From Galbula dea (Eukaryota; Chordata; Aves; Piciformes; Galbulidae): a DNA stretch of 64,000 nucleotides. The stretch lies in contig VWZX01002368.1 in NCBI GenBank assembly GCA_013399015.1, positions 62,001 to 126,000 of the forward strand. The letters run 5' to 3'. Made by a program: the position numbers and the translations under genes. Under the pieces are notes generated by a model. The model did not search any database, had not been told where the DNA came from, and saw nothing but the letters and a program-made list of their open reading frames with translations. This document shows, piece by piece, positions 1 to 12,725 of this stretch (positions are counted from its first letter, which is position 1; every line of letters starts with the position of its first letter).

Positions 1-1948
1 AATGCTACTCACACTAGTTACACCAGGACCAGGGTGGCTTCCTGCTAGCACCTTCATTTCCTTAGCTGATTGCAGCCATCTTCCATGCTCAATGCTGGTC
101 TGGAGGTTTGCTGAAGTCTACTGCTAGGACTTACAGCCCACACTTACCTGCCAAGGAAAGGTTCCATGTCAGAACCACATGAATGAATAACCCATGGGAC
201 CAATTGATTATGTGCTGGAAGCCATCAGTGAGTATCATCAGGTGGAAATCGTGGTCCAGAGGAGCAATTCCAAGTGTAAAACCTCTGAAGAGTGTTGCTG
301 TTATGGTAAAGTACCTACTGGCTGCCAAAGTGAGGAAAGATCTATTTGCTACAAGGTGGAAGAAAAACCAGTAACAGGTCCACCAACAGCAATGAAGATT
401 GCTGAGACTTTCTGACCTTATGATTCCTTCTGGTTTGGGGTTTTATTTAATTGATTATGGACCACTGATAGAGTCAAAGGAGCAGTGGCTTCAGATGTGC
501 CCTGAGACCTTGCCACATGCCTGGAAAGGAGTGAGTGTGTTGGTTTCCTTCACATCAATCTTATCCTCTTGAAAATTGCTAACGTTAGAGCAATTTCTAG
601 CATTCTGCTCCACCACAGCCAATACCAGAACAGTAAGAGTCCTGGGTCACTCATGTGCCAGAACTTCCTGGAATTTTTGAATCCTAACATGTCCTAATTA
701 TCTGAAACTGAAAAAGAACCCACTGATGTCCTGAAGCACCTCTGGCTATAAGCATGATTTTGGTGCTGTGTTGTAGCCAAATAGAAGACACTTGCAGTGG
801 AAGAGCAACAGTCTCTCCTTCACGCTCCAATGAACAAATTGAAAGAAATAACCTATGAAGAATACAGATACTAAAAGGAGACAACCTACTCAGAGAGATT
901 TTGAGTGTAAGAAAGTTCCCAGAAGGAGAGTCAACAAAAGGGCATGTTGTCCCACGGCTAGGGAATTTCTAAAGGACTGAAAAATGCATGACTGCTCTTT
1001 TGCTTTGTATCACTGCTGTTGTTTATTAATTCCCTGAATAGTAAGAAGTGGCTAGAGACGTTATTTCCCACATAACCACAGTATGAAAGCACATGGATAA
1101 TGCCAAGATTCACCTTCTGTCAAGTTGAACAGGCATATCATCCAGAACACCTGTAATGCCAGTCAGTTGGCAAAAATGCCTGAAACCTTTAATTATTTCA
1201 TGAAAGGACTGATTTCACAGGATGACAGTAATAAGCACAGACACACAGAGACATACATCCATTTGAAAATACTGCAGTGTATACTTACATGTATATCTAT
1301 GCGTGTCAAACTAAATGCACAGCAGCCAGTTGTTAAAGGAATTGGTTGATTATTTCCCATTGCCACCAGCTGTCTCCTGACTGCAGTGATCACTCAGTAC
1401 AAATGAATGACTCTTGTGCTCTAAAGAACACTTTGTCTTCTCAGAGTTTGATTTGTTGGCAAGGATAATATAGCCTTAGTTTTTGCACTGTCCTCCTGTA
1501 CTTGGAGAGCAATGAATTAAAACCATTTGGATTCCAATTGCAGTCCCAGGAATGGCTGCTCATCACATAAAATGACACTTTTGTTTGTTAGTGGGTTTTT
1601 AAAACATTTTATACTACAAGAAAAAAAGTTTCTGAGATTTTCAATTCATTTTTTCACTTCTTGAACTAACTTGGCAGTTCCAGATTTCTCACCTCATGCT
1701 TCACAAATTAAATAAAACGAAAAGATGAGAGCCTTTCATTTTAGGAGACTGATAGCACTTATGCTTTTATTTATTTCATTTTATTTTCATTTTAGCCATA
1801 ACTACTTATATTTCCTCTTATTGCACTTTAGGCTAAAAGAGATAATCTAAGATGACTGTGTGGTTCTCCCACACCATAGCCTGTCAAATTGCTGAATTAT
1901 CAGTACCTAGTCAAGCAGCACAGCAGAAACAGATCACATATGCCAATT
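1..1948. other. Unique sequence without recognised gene or repeat
   Basis: AT-rich single-copy sequence. Short open frames on both strands (up to 74 codons) have no recognisable domain and no exon-like splice context. I see no CR1, LTR or MIR signature. A very old pseudogene cannot be excluded, because frames between about 180-415 and 800-950 stay open longer than their surroundings, but I recognise no protein in them. Confidence 0.5.
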
Positions 1949-1965
1949 CACACACACACACACAC
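1949..1965. repeat. (CA)n microsatellite
   Basis: About 8.5 uninterrupted CA units. It is short, so probably only mildly polymorphic. Confidence 0.9.
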
Positions 1966-2510
1966 TTAGCAACCATTTTCCAGTCCCTGGAAGAAAGGGA
2001 TGATCAAAGTTGGTTCAACTCTACAGCTTAGCAGATGTCCTTGGGCAGCAGGTGGTCCAATGAACTATATCAGAGAAACAAATAGAAACTCTTAGCCCTC
2101 TAACTTTCCCATTTTCTCTTTTTTAAATGAAATTTCAATCAGACTGCTACCTTTCTTTAAAAAATAGTCTCAAAGAAAACACAGCAAGGAAACTGCTTTC
2201 TGAAAACTATTTAGAAATCTAACATGAATGGTTGGCATCTGGAAACAAAATGTGAGACAGAATATATGTTGAAAATATCCTACAAATATTGTGCACTTTG
2301 ACATCCTTCTTTTCAAGCTGTTCTGAGTGGAGCTGTTCTGACTTTACACCAAACGGAAATCCTCTCCATATTTGTCATGTCAACACAGATCAGAAGGCAG
2401 CACAACCTGTGCTGTCAGAAGTACTTAGAAACATCCAAAAGATGATGACCACAAAAATCACATCACATAACTACACAAAGAAGACATAAATCCTTAATGC
2501 AATGTTGAGG
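1966..2510. other. Unique AT-rich sequence
   Basis: No recognised gene, RNA or transposon. The only open frame of note (66 codons from 2289) has no recognisable motif. Confidence 0.5.
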
Positions 2511-2587
2511 TTTTTGATTGGTTTTGGTTTGGTTTTGGTTTGTTTCTTTTTTTTTCTCCTGTTGTTTTTTTGTGTGTGCTTTTTTCT
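2511..2587. repeat. T-rich low-complexity tract
   Basis: Starts as a short (TTTGG)n-like run and continues as T-runs broken by G and C. It encodes a meaningless Phe/Leu-rich frame on the plus strand. It could be the reverse-strand A-rich tail of an old retrocopy, but no body is recognisable beside it. Confidence 0.75.
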
Positions 2588-2810
2588 ATTGAGAAATGAA
2601 ACAACTGTTGACCATTATTCTAGCCATACACACCTTCTTCACACTGTAACTATGACTCATATTCACTTAGATATCAACCTCAGAGTATCTATTAACAGTC
2701 ATGCCTCCAGGCAGAAGTGATGTTTTAAGTATAACGAGGAGAAGAGGGAGCCCAATAATCTGCATTCCATCCTTGTTTCCACAAGACTTTGTGGATTTAG
2801 TAAGCTTCAC

Positions 2811-2926
2811 ATCTGTGTTCCTCGGTTATCCCACATGTGAAATCAGGATAACAACTTTTCCCTCACTCATCAGGAAGTTTTGAAGATTAATTTTTTTAGC
2901 AACTTGTTTTAAGGTGCTTGGCTAAA
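2811..2926 (+). repeat. Decayed MIR-like CORE-SINE, 3' half
   Basis: The order of motifs follows the MIR 3' half: a 'CTGTG-CCTC' box, a degenerate 'ATCTGTAAAAT-GG-ATAA' box, an AAGATTAAT box and a 'GTGCTTGG' box near the end. Divergence is high, as expected for an element predating birds. Recognition is by motif order only. Confidence 0.5.
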
Positions 2927-5900
2927 AACAAGTGTACACATAAATCATTTCCTATCTGCATTAGGCTGTGAGAAACATAATGCAATGTACACAGATGAAT
3001 ATAGATCCTTCTATGTGTGTGGCATTACAGACTCAAAATTCCAGTAGCTGCAAGAATTAGCAGAAGAAAGGATGACGAATCTCCATTTTCTTCTGTAAGG
3101 TAAGGGCTGTTTATTACAGTCTACCTTAATCAATAATAGAGTCATGCTACTAAAAATGAGATAGAAATTTTTTTAGTAAATCAAAGGGATAAAGTCTTCA
3201 GGCTCTTTTTTCCCCAATTTAACTTCCCTGTATTCTGGTTTTTGGCATACTTTAAGCAAAGAAAAAAAAAACAACCCCCCAAAAAATCACATCTCTTCAG
3301 CAATTCAGATAAAATAAATTCTACAGTCAACTATTTCCAAAATTCACATCCTCAAGGAGGATGGCAGCAGATTTGTATGCAGTGACAGGTTTAACAAATC
3401 ACCTGATAATTGTGTGTGTCCTGCTAGGAAGAACAAATTGAAGCGTAAAAATAGAGTCTGCAAACATGTTGCTATCTTCCTCAATGGATAACTTTCCTAG
3501 TGCATTCAGAGATTATGCAGTTCCTTTTTGGCAAAAATAAGTTGCTTTTCACTCTTTTTAGCTTTGCACAGCCAGCACAGCAAAAAGAATGTCAAATAAT
3601 CTATTAGTACTTGTGTATCATCAATACATCTGCTTACAAAGTTTCTCATGCTTTCAAGACAGCAGAGTTGTATGATTAAATGCAAAACTAACACCATGGA
3701 GGAAGAGAAGTCAGCCTTCTGAGTGCCTTGCACTTTTCCTCCATTCCATGAAAACCATAAAAAAGCTCCAAAAATGGAATTCCCCACTCATATGCATAGG
3801 TCAGAGGAAATTCTTACAGTCAGTTTGCAGCCACTTTTCACACATGTATAAATGCCTGCATAACATTTAATGCAGACATGAGTGTATTGTGTTGTTATTA
3901 TTATATGATATGTCCTCCAGAGCTGTTACTGGTTTTGATGATGCTCAAGAAGCAAAGAAATAATCTTTGTTCTGAAAACTCAAGTAGAAATCTGTGATTC
4001 TGTGATTCTGTGAATATACAGAGATGACACCTAGCAGAAAAAAAGGCAGGCAGGATAAACTTTGAGCTCTGTGATATTTCTAAAGAGTTCTTTTCCTGGA
4101 ATAGTTGCAGTTGAAGGACTTAAAGTTCTCGAGCATCATCAGCACCCACTAGTGGTATCAGTGTGCACGTGAAATAAAACATCCCTGCAGCACTGGGTAG
4201 CCCTGTATGCTTCACCTCCAAATCTGGATTGTCCAAAGCAAGGGGCAGATGCCCAGTAATGACATTTTCTTTGTCCTAAAAGGGCACTGCGTTAGCACTG
4301 GTTTACCCTCTCTCATAAAACATTATAGTAACATTATGAGAGATCTGAGGCTGGAAAAGCCTCCAGGACCAAACCCTAAATGGCTTCTCAGATTGTAGAG
4401 AGCTTTCAAAAAGACCTTTATGTCCTGAATATAGAAAGGTGTTGAAATAAAGGGTCTAAATTACAGAGGTCATTCATGCCAGAGAAGAGATTTCCCTTCT
4501 GTTTAAGAGGCTGTTCTGTATTGTGATGTTAGAGTGAAGATCTGGTTAGAAGCAGATGAGTGTCTGCATTGAAATTATGAGTCATATGGCTATTTTCACT
4601 TTCCACTCAGCGACATAGGATGGCACAGTAGAGACAACTTTTACCCTCAGCTCTACATACTTGTAGCCCAGTATTTCCTCACATCCAAATGAGATAATTT
4701 AGGTCTCCTTTATATTATCTCATATTATTATCAAAATGTCAGCAACTCCTTGCACAAAATTTTCACCTAGGATAGAGTATGTAGTCACTGTGACCACAAA
4801 GATAACCACACATTTAACCCACGTTGTCATTCTGAAGGACCAAGAACTGTGCTTTTCATCCTAACTGTGGATCTCTTCTTCCAAGAAAGTCAATGTTAAA
4901 AATTCCTCAAATTCCCTAGAATCTGATATTGGTGTTGACAAATTACCACAGGGCAATTCAGAACAAACTTTATAAGCAATTCAGGTGCCTAATCACAGAT
5001 ACCCTAGGATGTCTGAGGGATTCTGGCAGGATGACAGAAATGCCACAGGACCAAAGGCAGACTTTTAGGGCCAATAGGACAGCCTGGCAAAGAAACAGCT
5101 AGAGGCTAGGTAAAAGATATCCTTGGTCATCTAAAACCACACCTGTGTTCAGGCAATTGAATTCTATTCGGTCGATCTTGGCACTGATTTCCTCAGTGAG
5201 TCCCAGATTAGGTGACTGGGACTTCATTTAGATAGGGAGGTAGTCAGTTAAAAATACAGGTAAGAATCCACTGGCATTTTCAAAAAGACAAGGGAATATT
5301 GCTGGAAATCCCTCTGGCCAGCTCTTGGTTCCACCATTAGATGTCTATGCTGCTCAGAAAATATTGGTCAGTGAGCAAATTCTTAGAAAAAAAGCAAAAA
5401 CCCACCTTTTATGTGGTGAGAAAGCATTGTGTTTCCTTTCTCTGTCTTTACATAACAATAATGATAATAATTAATAATCTATTCCTCCACTTTTGTACCA
5501 AAGTTGTCTTACGATAGGCATAAATAGATTACTAAAAAACCCCTAGGTACAGTCTTTTTAGTCAAAGTGGCATTCATTGCTACAGTGTATTTCAAAGCAG
5601 ATGGGCAAATACTCACCTGTGGAACAGTTTAAAGTGAGTCTCTTGGCTTATCATGCTCCTCTTCAGTCACATGGCATTACAGAAGATCAAAACAAGGAGC
5701 TCTGAAGAGTGTAAACCTTCAGAGAGCTACACCAGAGAAGGTGTAATGTAATGTGATTTGCCATTACAGCCACGAAGTCACAAAGTACTAAGAGAGAGAA
5801 CAAAGCTGAGTGTTTAATAGTATCAGATAAGTAGTGAAGGCAAAGGGGGGAAGAAAGCACCTGTTAAATTACCCTTATCCAGATGTGATCAGATTTCTGC

Positions 5901-7437
5901 AGAAAACATGGAGCTGAAGGTAGTTCTATTACAGCATTGAAATTACAGTAAATGGTGTTACTAAAGTTCTTGTCTTTTGAAGACTAGTAAAAATGTTCAA
6001 TGGAGCCCTGAAATTCTGCACTGATGAGGGTTTTATTAGTACATGGATGGATGAATAGTTATAAAACCAGATAAGTAAATTTGTACTTAGAGAAGCAGGA
6101 CGATTATTTGCCCTAATAAAAGAGAAAGAGTTTAGCACTGAGCTCAGTGCCCTGATTTTAAGACAGACTGATCCAGACTTCAAGATTTTCCACTATGTCA
6201 AAGGTCTGAAAAAAGGTATGACCCTCTAAAAATAAATGTGTTGCAGGTAATATCTGGTGCTCATACATTCCTATGGAAAAACTTTAGACAGTAATATATT
6301 TCATGACTTAGGAAAGTCAGTGGAACAATTATGTCTGCAATTATGTAAGTCTGTTCTATTTTGACTTTAGCCCAGTTTCATTATGCTTTAGGTTTTAACC
6401 CAAATCATCATAGATTTTAATGACTTTAACAGAGATCCTTCTAATTTAACCAATGTCAGCAAGAACTTAATCAGGTCCTTTGTGCCTATATGATTAAAAA
6501 TAGATTTTACAGAGCCACTCAAGTATACCTTTATAGCTGAGGAGTAGAGTCAACAGCTTGTACCTAATAGGAACATGAGATAAATTAATTCATAGGAAAG
6601 ACATTCTTCATTCCATTTTGGATGATTGTTCACCAAAAAATGTATGTAAGTTTCTTACTTTCTAATATCTCAGTTGCTACAAATAAAAGTGAAGTCCAAC
6701 CACTTGAAAGATATTGCCCATGAACTAAGATTAGAAAAGTGATATAACTATGATAAAATCCACCAGCTGTATTGCCCCCAGAATTACTATTTTCAGAGAC
6801 AACTAAATGGCTTCAGAGCCATGAGGTAGAAGAATCACTGTGTTCTATTAAGCAAGGAATTAATGTATTTTGCTTAGTGAGATGTTGGATTTGCTTGCCC
6901 CTATTCACACCCACTGCTGACCCTCTAGTTTTATGTTCACTCAAAGGGAGTAGAACAGCTCTTCTTCCTGATCACCTGAACTACTCAGTTGTTTCTGTAA
7001 TCTTAATACACTTTTCATGCCTGAGTATTTTGGGATGAAAGCTAAGTAGTACACAGCACACACAAATTTAAGACAAAGTCCTACCTGCATCTTCAGCTGA
7101 CAGCAGCATTTTGGGAAATTCTGTAGAACTTACTTAGGTGCAAAGACAGTTTGTTGGGATCTAATGCTGCTGTAATCAACAGCTGATAACTGACTAAGAG
7201 AAAACTTCCTAATTTGTACCCAACACCATATCATAAGGCAAGGAGGTAGCAGCCTACCAATGGAAGACACTAAATCAGAATATATCTGAATCACTCTCTC
7301 CTCTCTGAAAGCTAAAACACCCCAGGAAAGATGCCCTAAAACCTGAAGCCACAAAAACAAGTTTTCAAAGGCATCTAAATTACTTCTGTTCCGCTTACTA
7401 CCATATTCAAAGAGTGACATAACTGGAGCAATTTAAG
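2927..7437. other. Long unique stretch, no gene recognised
   Basis: AT-rich sequence with scattered homopolymer runs (A-run near 3262-3271). Open frames such as the 93-codon minus frame ending at 3506 and the 96-codon minus frame at 7130-7420 have no recognisable family features. A segment at 4345-4385 faintly resembles a CR1 3' end but is too weak to call. A minute CR1-type tail lies at 3991-4012. Confidence 0.5.
3991..4012 (+). repeat. CR1-type terminal octamer run
   Basis: Nearly three copies of the ATTCTGTG octamer that ends avian CR1 elements on their sense strand. No CR1 body is recognisable upstream, so this is either the last trace of a degraded CR1 or an independent 8-bp microsatellite. 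Confidence 0.55.
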
Positions 7438-7460
7438 AAGCTACTAAGCCTTAGTAGCTT
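7438..7460. repeat. Near-perfect 23-bp palindrome
   Basis: Arms AAGCTACTAAG and CTTAGTAGCTT are exact reverse complements, 11 bp each, around a single C. It lies in otherwise unremarkable AT-rich sequence, and a partial third copy (TTAGTAG) follows. Function unknown. Confidence 0.85.
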
Positions 7461-7701
7461 ATTAGTAGTATTGCCCCCCTCCCAACAGTTGTGATCCTGT
7501 CAGGTGAGAATGGACTGAGTGCTCCTGCTCCCTTTCAAAGCAAAAATAGAACTGTTTAAACCACCCTCCAGACATATAAGCAGTTTCCAGACATTAACCC
7601 AGATCCATTTTCTGATATTGGTTTCTAACACGTTTCCAGCCCATTTGAGAGAGAAGAATTATTTTATTCAGCTTTTTCAGTCCTGTTTCAGAGTAGCAAC
7701 C

Positions 7702-8060
7702 TGTCCTAGTTTGGGTTAGAACAGAAATAATTCTGTTCAAAGATTTTACTTTTCAGATGAGGCTCTTCTAAGCAACTGCACCTTCTGAAGTTAACAGCAG
7801 TGCTGTGCAACAGTATCTGAAAATGGCTTGAAGTGTGTGGAGAAGGAGCAGCTAGTGTTATCCATATGCACTAAACAGAGCTGAACAGTAGAAGGAAACT
7901 GGATATTCAGCTTTACAACTCTACAGGCAGATGAAGGATGGCTGTGTCCATGTGATCAAATGTCAGTGCACTAGCAGTGCACTAGAAAAAAAGTTGCAGT
8001 AAATTTGGAGAGAGCTCTATAAATCTCCAGAGTTGAAACTTACTCTAGGACACATGAACT
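7702..8060 (+). mobile_element. Possible LTR fragment (ERV), boundaries uncertain
   Basis: Begins TGTCCTAGTTTGGG, like the start of a group of avian ERV LTRs (TGTCCTGGTTTG...). A TATA-like box (TATAAAT) stands about 315 bp downstream at 8018-8024, where a promoter in an LTR would be expected. No CA end, target duplication or second copy in the window was identified. It could also be a chance resemblance. Confidence 0.35.
7964..7985. repeat. Two exact copies of an 11-bp unit
   Basis: CAGTGCACTAG is repeated head to tail without a spacer. It lies within the possible LTR. Confidence 0.85.
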
Positions 8061-9334
8061 CAGATTCAACTCTCCACATGACAATTCAGTCAAGAATAAC
8101 AAAGAGACATGGCTTGATATGGTGCTGCCAAGAAATTCTCTGGGACATACCAGGCTGATGCAGCAGTCTCTGTCCTGGGAATCAGAAATTGGGCTTGACA
8201 GTCTAAAGGAGGGGGGAAGGATGTTGTTCTTCCAGTGATAATGTTTCAATAACTTGTTTCTTTTTCTGAAGTACTTTTCTGCAGCAGTTTTTGGGTTTTT
8301 TATAATACTGTATATTGCAATAAAACATTTAACATATTGATTCATTTTTAAGTCCCGGTTTCAAGTTCACAGACAATGTTGCTGGCACTTCAGCCCTGTA
8401 GGATTGGCTAGACCCATCTTCTATGAGTTACTTTGCTTTGTTGTCTGTACATTACTAAAGACATATCTCAGCAGATTACATGCCTTCCTGGGCTGCAAGA
8501 ACAACCTGTATCAACTTTTTACTTGCACAGTGCAATACCCAAAGGCAAGTCAAGGAAAAAAATCTTTAGTATGTCTCAGCTGCTTCTTCTTCTTGAGGCA
8601 AGCAGGAGTTAGCAGTGCCTCTCAAAGTACAGATGATACCAGGACAGCACCAGTGCAGGAAAGAAGTCTGATTTAGTCTGTGTAAAAGGTAACAAGACCA
8701 TATTTTGCATACACAAAGTAGTCAGTTCTAGTTCTTTAGTGCACTAGCAAGGGACTCAAATGCTGTCTAATTGAGTGTGCTTAAATCCTCAATATTCCAT
8801 AGACTCACTGTGGAAACCTTTTTAAGTCTCTTAAGATAAACTCCAACCTACAGCAGACATCTAGTCTAATACAGCTCTTTGAAATGTCAGCTGTTGGTTA
8901 CAGCAGAGTGGGTCCAGGTGAGAGTCTGATGCCTGTGGACCAAATTCTAGGAAACCTGGGAACTGGAACAGGGCTGTACATTCAGGTCAAAATCCATTCC
9001 GCTGGGATTAGGTATGGAAAGTTTGTCTTCTGTGTCTACGTGTATCACCACAGACTCCCTGTTTACTGAGTGCACTCAGAACGAGTGGTATCAACATTTG
9101 TCTGCGCAAAACATTGTGGATCATTTTCAAATACCAAACAAATGTTTAAACATCACCATCTGGTTGTAGATATATCAATGCAAACAACCAAACATGATAC
9201 AACTAAGTAAGTGTGTTAATCAGAGCCTGATGATTTATTCCAGCGTCATCTCCCTGCTTCCCTACCGTTGAGTTATTCCTGTGTCTTTTAGACCCAGGCT
9301 CCTCTACTCAGGGTTGCTTCCATATGTGCCTACA
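8061..9334. other. Unique sequence without recognised gene
   Basis: Open frames of 61-101 codons on both strands have no recognisable domain. No transposon signature was seen. Confidence 0.5.
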
Positions 9335-9356
9335 TACACACACACAAACACACACA
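9335..9356. repeat. Interrupted (CA)n microsatellite
   Basis: CA units broken by CAAA, followed by alternating TATGCATATC. Confidence 0.8.
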
Positions 9357-9498
9357 TATGCATATCTCATTAGTACTAGGCACAGTGGGATTCCAGTTCT
9401 GACCAAGACCTTTGATTTTCATTATTCATATGTTATGAATAAATGAAAAAATGAGAAACTTATGAATAAGGAAAATAATGGAAAATCCATGAGCAGAG

Positions 9499-9560
9499 GA
9501 AAAAAAAACCAAGAAAACAAAACAAACAAACAAAAACAACAAAAAAACAAACCCACAACC
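9499..9560 (+). repeat. A-rich (CAAA)n-like tract
   Basis: About 60 bases almost entirely of A and C, with CAAA and CAAAA units. It could be the expanded poly-A tail of an old retrocopy on the plus strand, but no recognisable body precedes it. Confidence 0.75.
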
Positions 9561-12500
9561 GAGGATGACAGTTGCCCTGATGCAGTGTGCCCTCAGCTCT
9601 AATTAGACCCCAGCAGCAACGCTGCACAATTCATCTGTCAGACTACACTCCCTCTCACTCTCACTTCAATTACAGCAAGACTGCATGTGCAAAGTTGGAT
9701 GAATAAACAGAACCATTTTGTCTGTCTACAGTCCCATTGGTTGACTCAGTCATACTTTGCTGAACACAATAACCCTACAAGCTACCATCCCTTAAGGGGG
9801 AAAAAAAGTATATTTCAGAGCACCAGAGACCAAGTGACTGAAAGGAAAACATATCTTTCAATGGTTCTCTTAGCTATATTTCCTCCCATTACACTTCTTT
9901 TTCATGCAGCAGAGGATCCAGATTTCAAATTATGGGTTTCTCATTATCTTATCCCAACTGAGAAAGAAAGGGAGACAGAGCAGGAGTCAGCTGGAAAGAT
10001 GTGTGTTTCTCATTATCCTCAACTGCCCTTTACTATTTTGTTTCTCATCCTCCCAATCTTCTGTCAGCTGACACTCCACTTTCAGCAGAAATTTTTTGCT
10101 TGTAAGGATCAAAAATTGAAACTTTCCTTGAATTTCCCTATTACTACCTATTTGTAACAGAGACTAAAAAAGACATGCTTCTCACACAAACCTGACAGCC
10201 ACAAACTGTATGGATAAGAGGTTTTCCCCTTCTCTCGAGATATCTTCCAGGTGAACTGTGGGAGAAATGATAGCTAGTAATGCTTTGATAATTATGAAAT
10301 ATGTCCATGCAGTGTATGTCTGAAATAGATATAAAGCCACAGACTCTTCCATAAATACTAGTTAGGAAAGTATTTTACCTAATGCTAAGTGAATTTACCA
10401 GAAAAAACAGGAATATATCTGCACTGCTCCAATATTCTCATACTGCTGAAGAATTTCTTGTAAGAACAAAAGAGATTTCTGTGGTTTACTTAGTGCATAT
10501 TTGAACTTGGCTTTGAATGGAAATAAAATTTCCAAATTTAGATGTCAGAATCATAATTTAATTATCCAAAGTCAGGCAGCTTGTGTAGCTAATTTTCCAG
10601 ACTTCTTGTATAGTTAATATTAGAGACAGGTATCTTTGTTGTAATCATCTCAGACAACGATTTTAGAATTACTTACTTTTTTAAAATTGATCTAGATATC
10701 AGGGTTTTTGACACACAGCAAGTACCATATTCTTGAAAAACTTAATCTAAAATTCTTTTGAAAAAGATTTCTTCAGGTATCTAAATCTCAATAGACTTCA
10801 TTCTGGCAGCAAAACTTAGATACTACAATGTAGGTGAAATCTTCCTTTTTGAGAGAAGGTCTACACTGACAACCAAATTTTTCAGATTCTCTAACTTCAG
10901 TTCTAAAAATGGAAGTGGTTTTTGCAGTATCATTTCCAAGAAAAGTGAAACAATTATTTTTGGCACATCCTCCTTTGCATCTCTCTTCTTGAAGATTCGT
11001 GAAGAGGAGGTACATGCCACATAATGCTCTTCTCCACTAACTGACTGCATTGTCTAATCTAATAGATGATGGATGCTCTCAGGCAGCCAGATTGTCTCCT
11101 CTGTAAAACAGAAGTGCCATAACTCCACCTCAAATAGAATGAATGACAAAGAAGCAACATAAATAGCATCTAAAAATTATTTGCCCTCACCAGTGCCACG
11201 TAATAGTAAACAGAAACAAAAGCAAGAATCAAAAGAAACCAGCTCAATAACCTGGTCTGACACAAAGAAGTCAGATGTAAACTGAATGAATCCCGAATCC
11301 TGCCTGTGCACCCCGCGACAAGGAATGTTCCTTGAATGTAAATGTCAGCCCTGCAGATGACAATGACAACACTTTGAGCTTCTCTTTTACTCATCAAAGC
11401 ATTTTAAATATGTTAAGGTAGTTCCTCAACAAGCAATACTTGCATATTGGAGCCTCATATCACTGCTACTTCAAAGCAGAGGTTTCTGAAGCATGTTCTT
11501 GGCTCTCACTGGGAGAAATCACTCATGTAACAAGGATGCAAGGTGCAGTTGCAGCAGGTGTCTACACTGCATCACATCTATTCAAATGAATTCAACACCC
11601 GCTGAATTACCTTGCATATTAAGTGAATAAGTTTGTCAGTTTCATTTGCCTTTAGCTTTCCCATGCAGATGATCTAGGGCATGTCTATGTCCCCTTTAAC
11701 AGGAGCACAATGCAGATGCAGGGAGTTTGGTGCTTTCTGTGCACTTTGAGGATGAAAAGAGGAGTCACTGCTATGTCTTTGTTTAAAGAAGTATAAACAG
11801 TGTTCCCTCTCTGCACCTCTCAGTCAGTTAATTTCCTCCAAGCCATTCTGAAGAACATTGCCAGTCAATGGAAAGAACATCCAGTCTAATAAAGAACATC
11901 TAGTCTTCAACTTGTTTTGAGATTGCCTGTCCAGTGTTACTTTCAAAGAGGTCTACATGTCCTCCAATGGAGACCAGCTTGTGTGTACCACTATAAAGAC
12001 AATACAGTTTGGCCAAGCACACAGCATCCAGTTCATGACAGTACCAATTACCTGGAATTCAGAATACTAGTGTGGAAGCTTATATGAATGTGTGCATAGG
12101 AGTTAACTGTCTTTTATATTTCAAAATATTCTGTGATGACAAGCAGTGCATTTTTAATCCTAATTGACTCCTCTTTATATGGAAATGCTTTCTACATGCA
12201 AATATTGTACCTGTATGTGCTGGAAGATAAATAGGGGTGGTAGGGAGAATCAGATTCATCTCACTTAAGCTGTCTAAAGATTTAGAGATCCTGTTCAAAC
12301 TACTTGTCTCTGTTCCTCAATAGCCAAAGGAGAGGAACTGGCAGTGTCAGAAGGCAGTTCATCTCACTTCTGTCAAATGTCTACTTCTCCTATACCCTCT
12401 GAAAGTCACTGCCTTTCCTCAGAGACTCCACAAGTAAGGTAGACAAACCACTTAGAATTGACTCCTAGGCTTTGGACAGCTAAAGGTCAGTGGCTGGAAT

Positions 12501-12705
12501 CCCAACCACATTTTGGAAACATTATGGGAAAAAGTAATCAAAACCAGAGGTTTAGAATAGAAGTCCTTCTGCAATGGTCATGTGGCACTTGCCATCACTG
12601 TCTCCATTGTAGAGACTGATTTTCATATGGAGAATACACACCCAGCACTTTTCCATGCAGCAACAGCTGAGGAGATGAGTCTTATGTATTCCACAGGAGC
12701 ACTGT
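9561..12705. other. Unique sequence, includes a 156-codon chance frame
   Basis: The plus frame at 9687-10157 is among the longest in the window. Its product is rich in Phe, Leu, His and Gln, shows no recognisable domain, and starts in sequence without gene context. I take it as a chance frame. No repeat families were recognised elsewhere in this stretch. Confidence 0.5.
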
Positions 12706-12725
12706 TGGGGGTGGGGGGGGAGAGG
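12706..12725. repeat. G-rich run
   Basis: Two runs of five and eight G separated by one T, then GAGAGG. It could contribute to a G-quadruplex, but too few separate G-tracts are present to be confident. Confidence 0.7.

Noticed and set aside
4345..4385. CR1 3' end trace (GAGGCTGGAAAAGCCTCC)
   Set aside because: Only one short box resembles CR1 and no second box or octamer is found in order.
9687..10157. 156-codon plus-strand open frame as a gene
   Set aside because: No domain, signal or family resemblance. Composition follows the AT-rich background and there is no promoter, splice or poly-A context.
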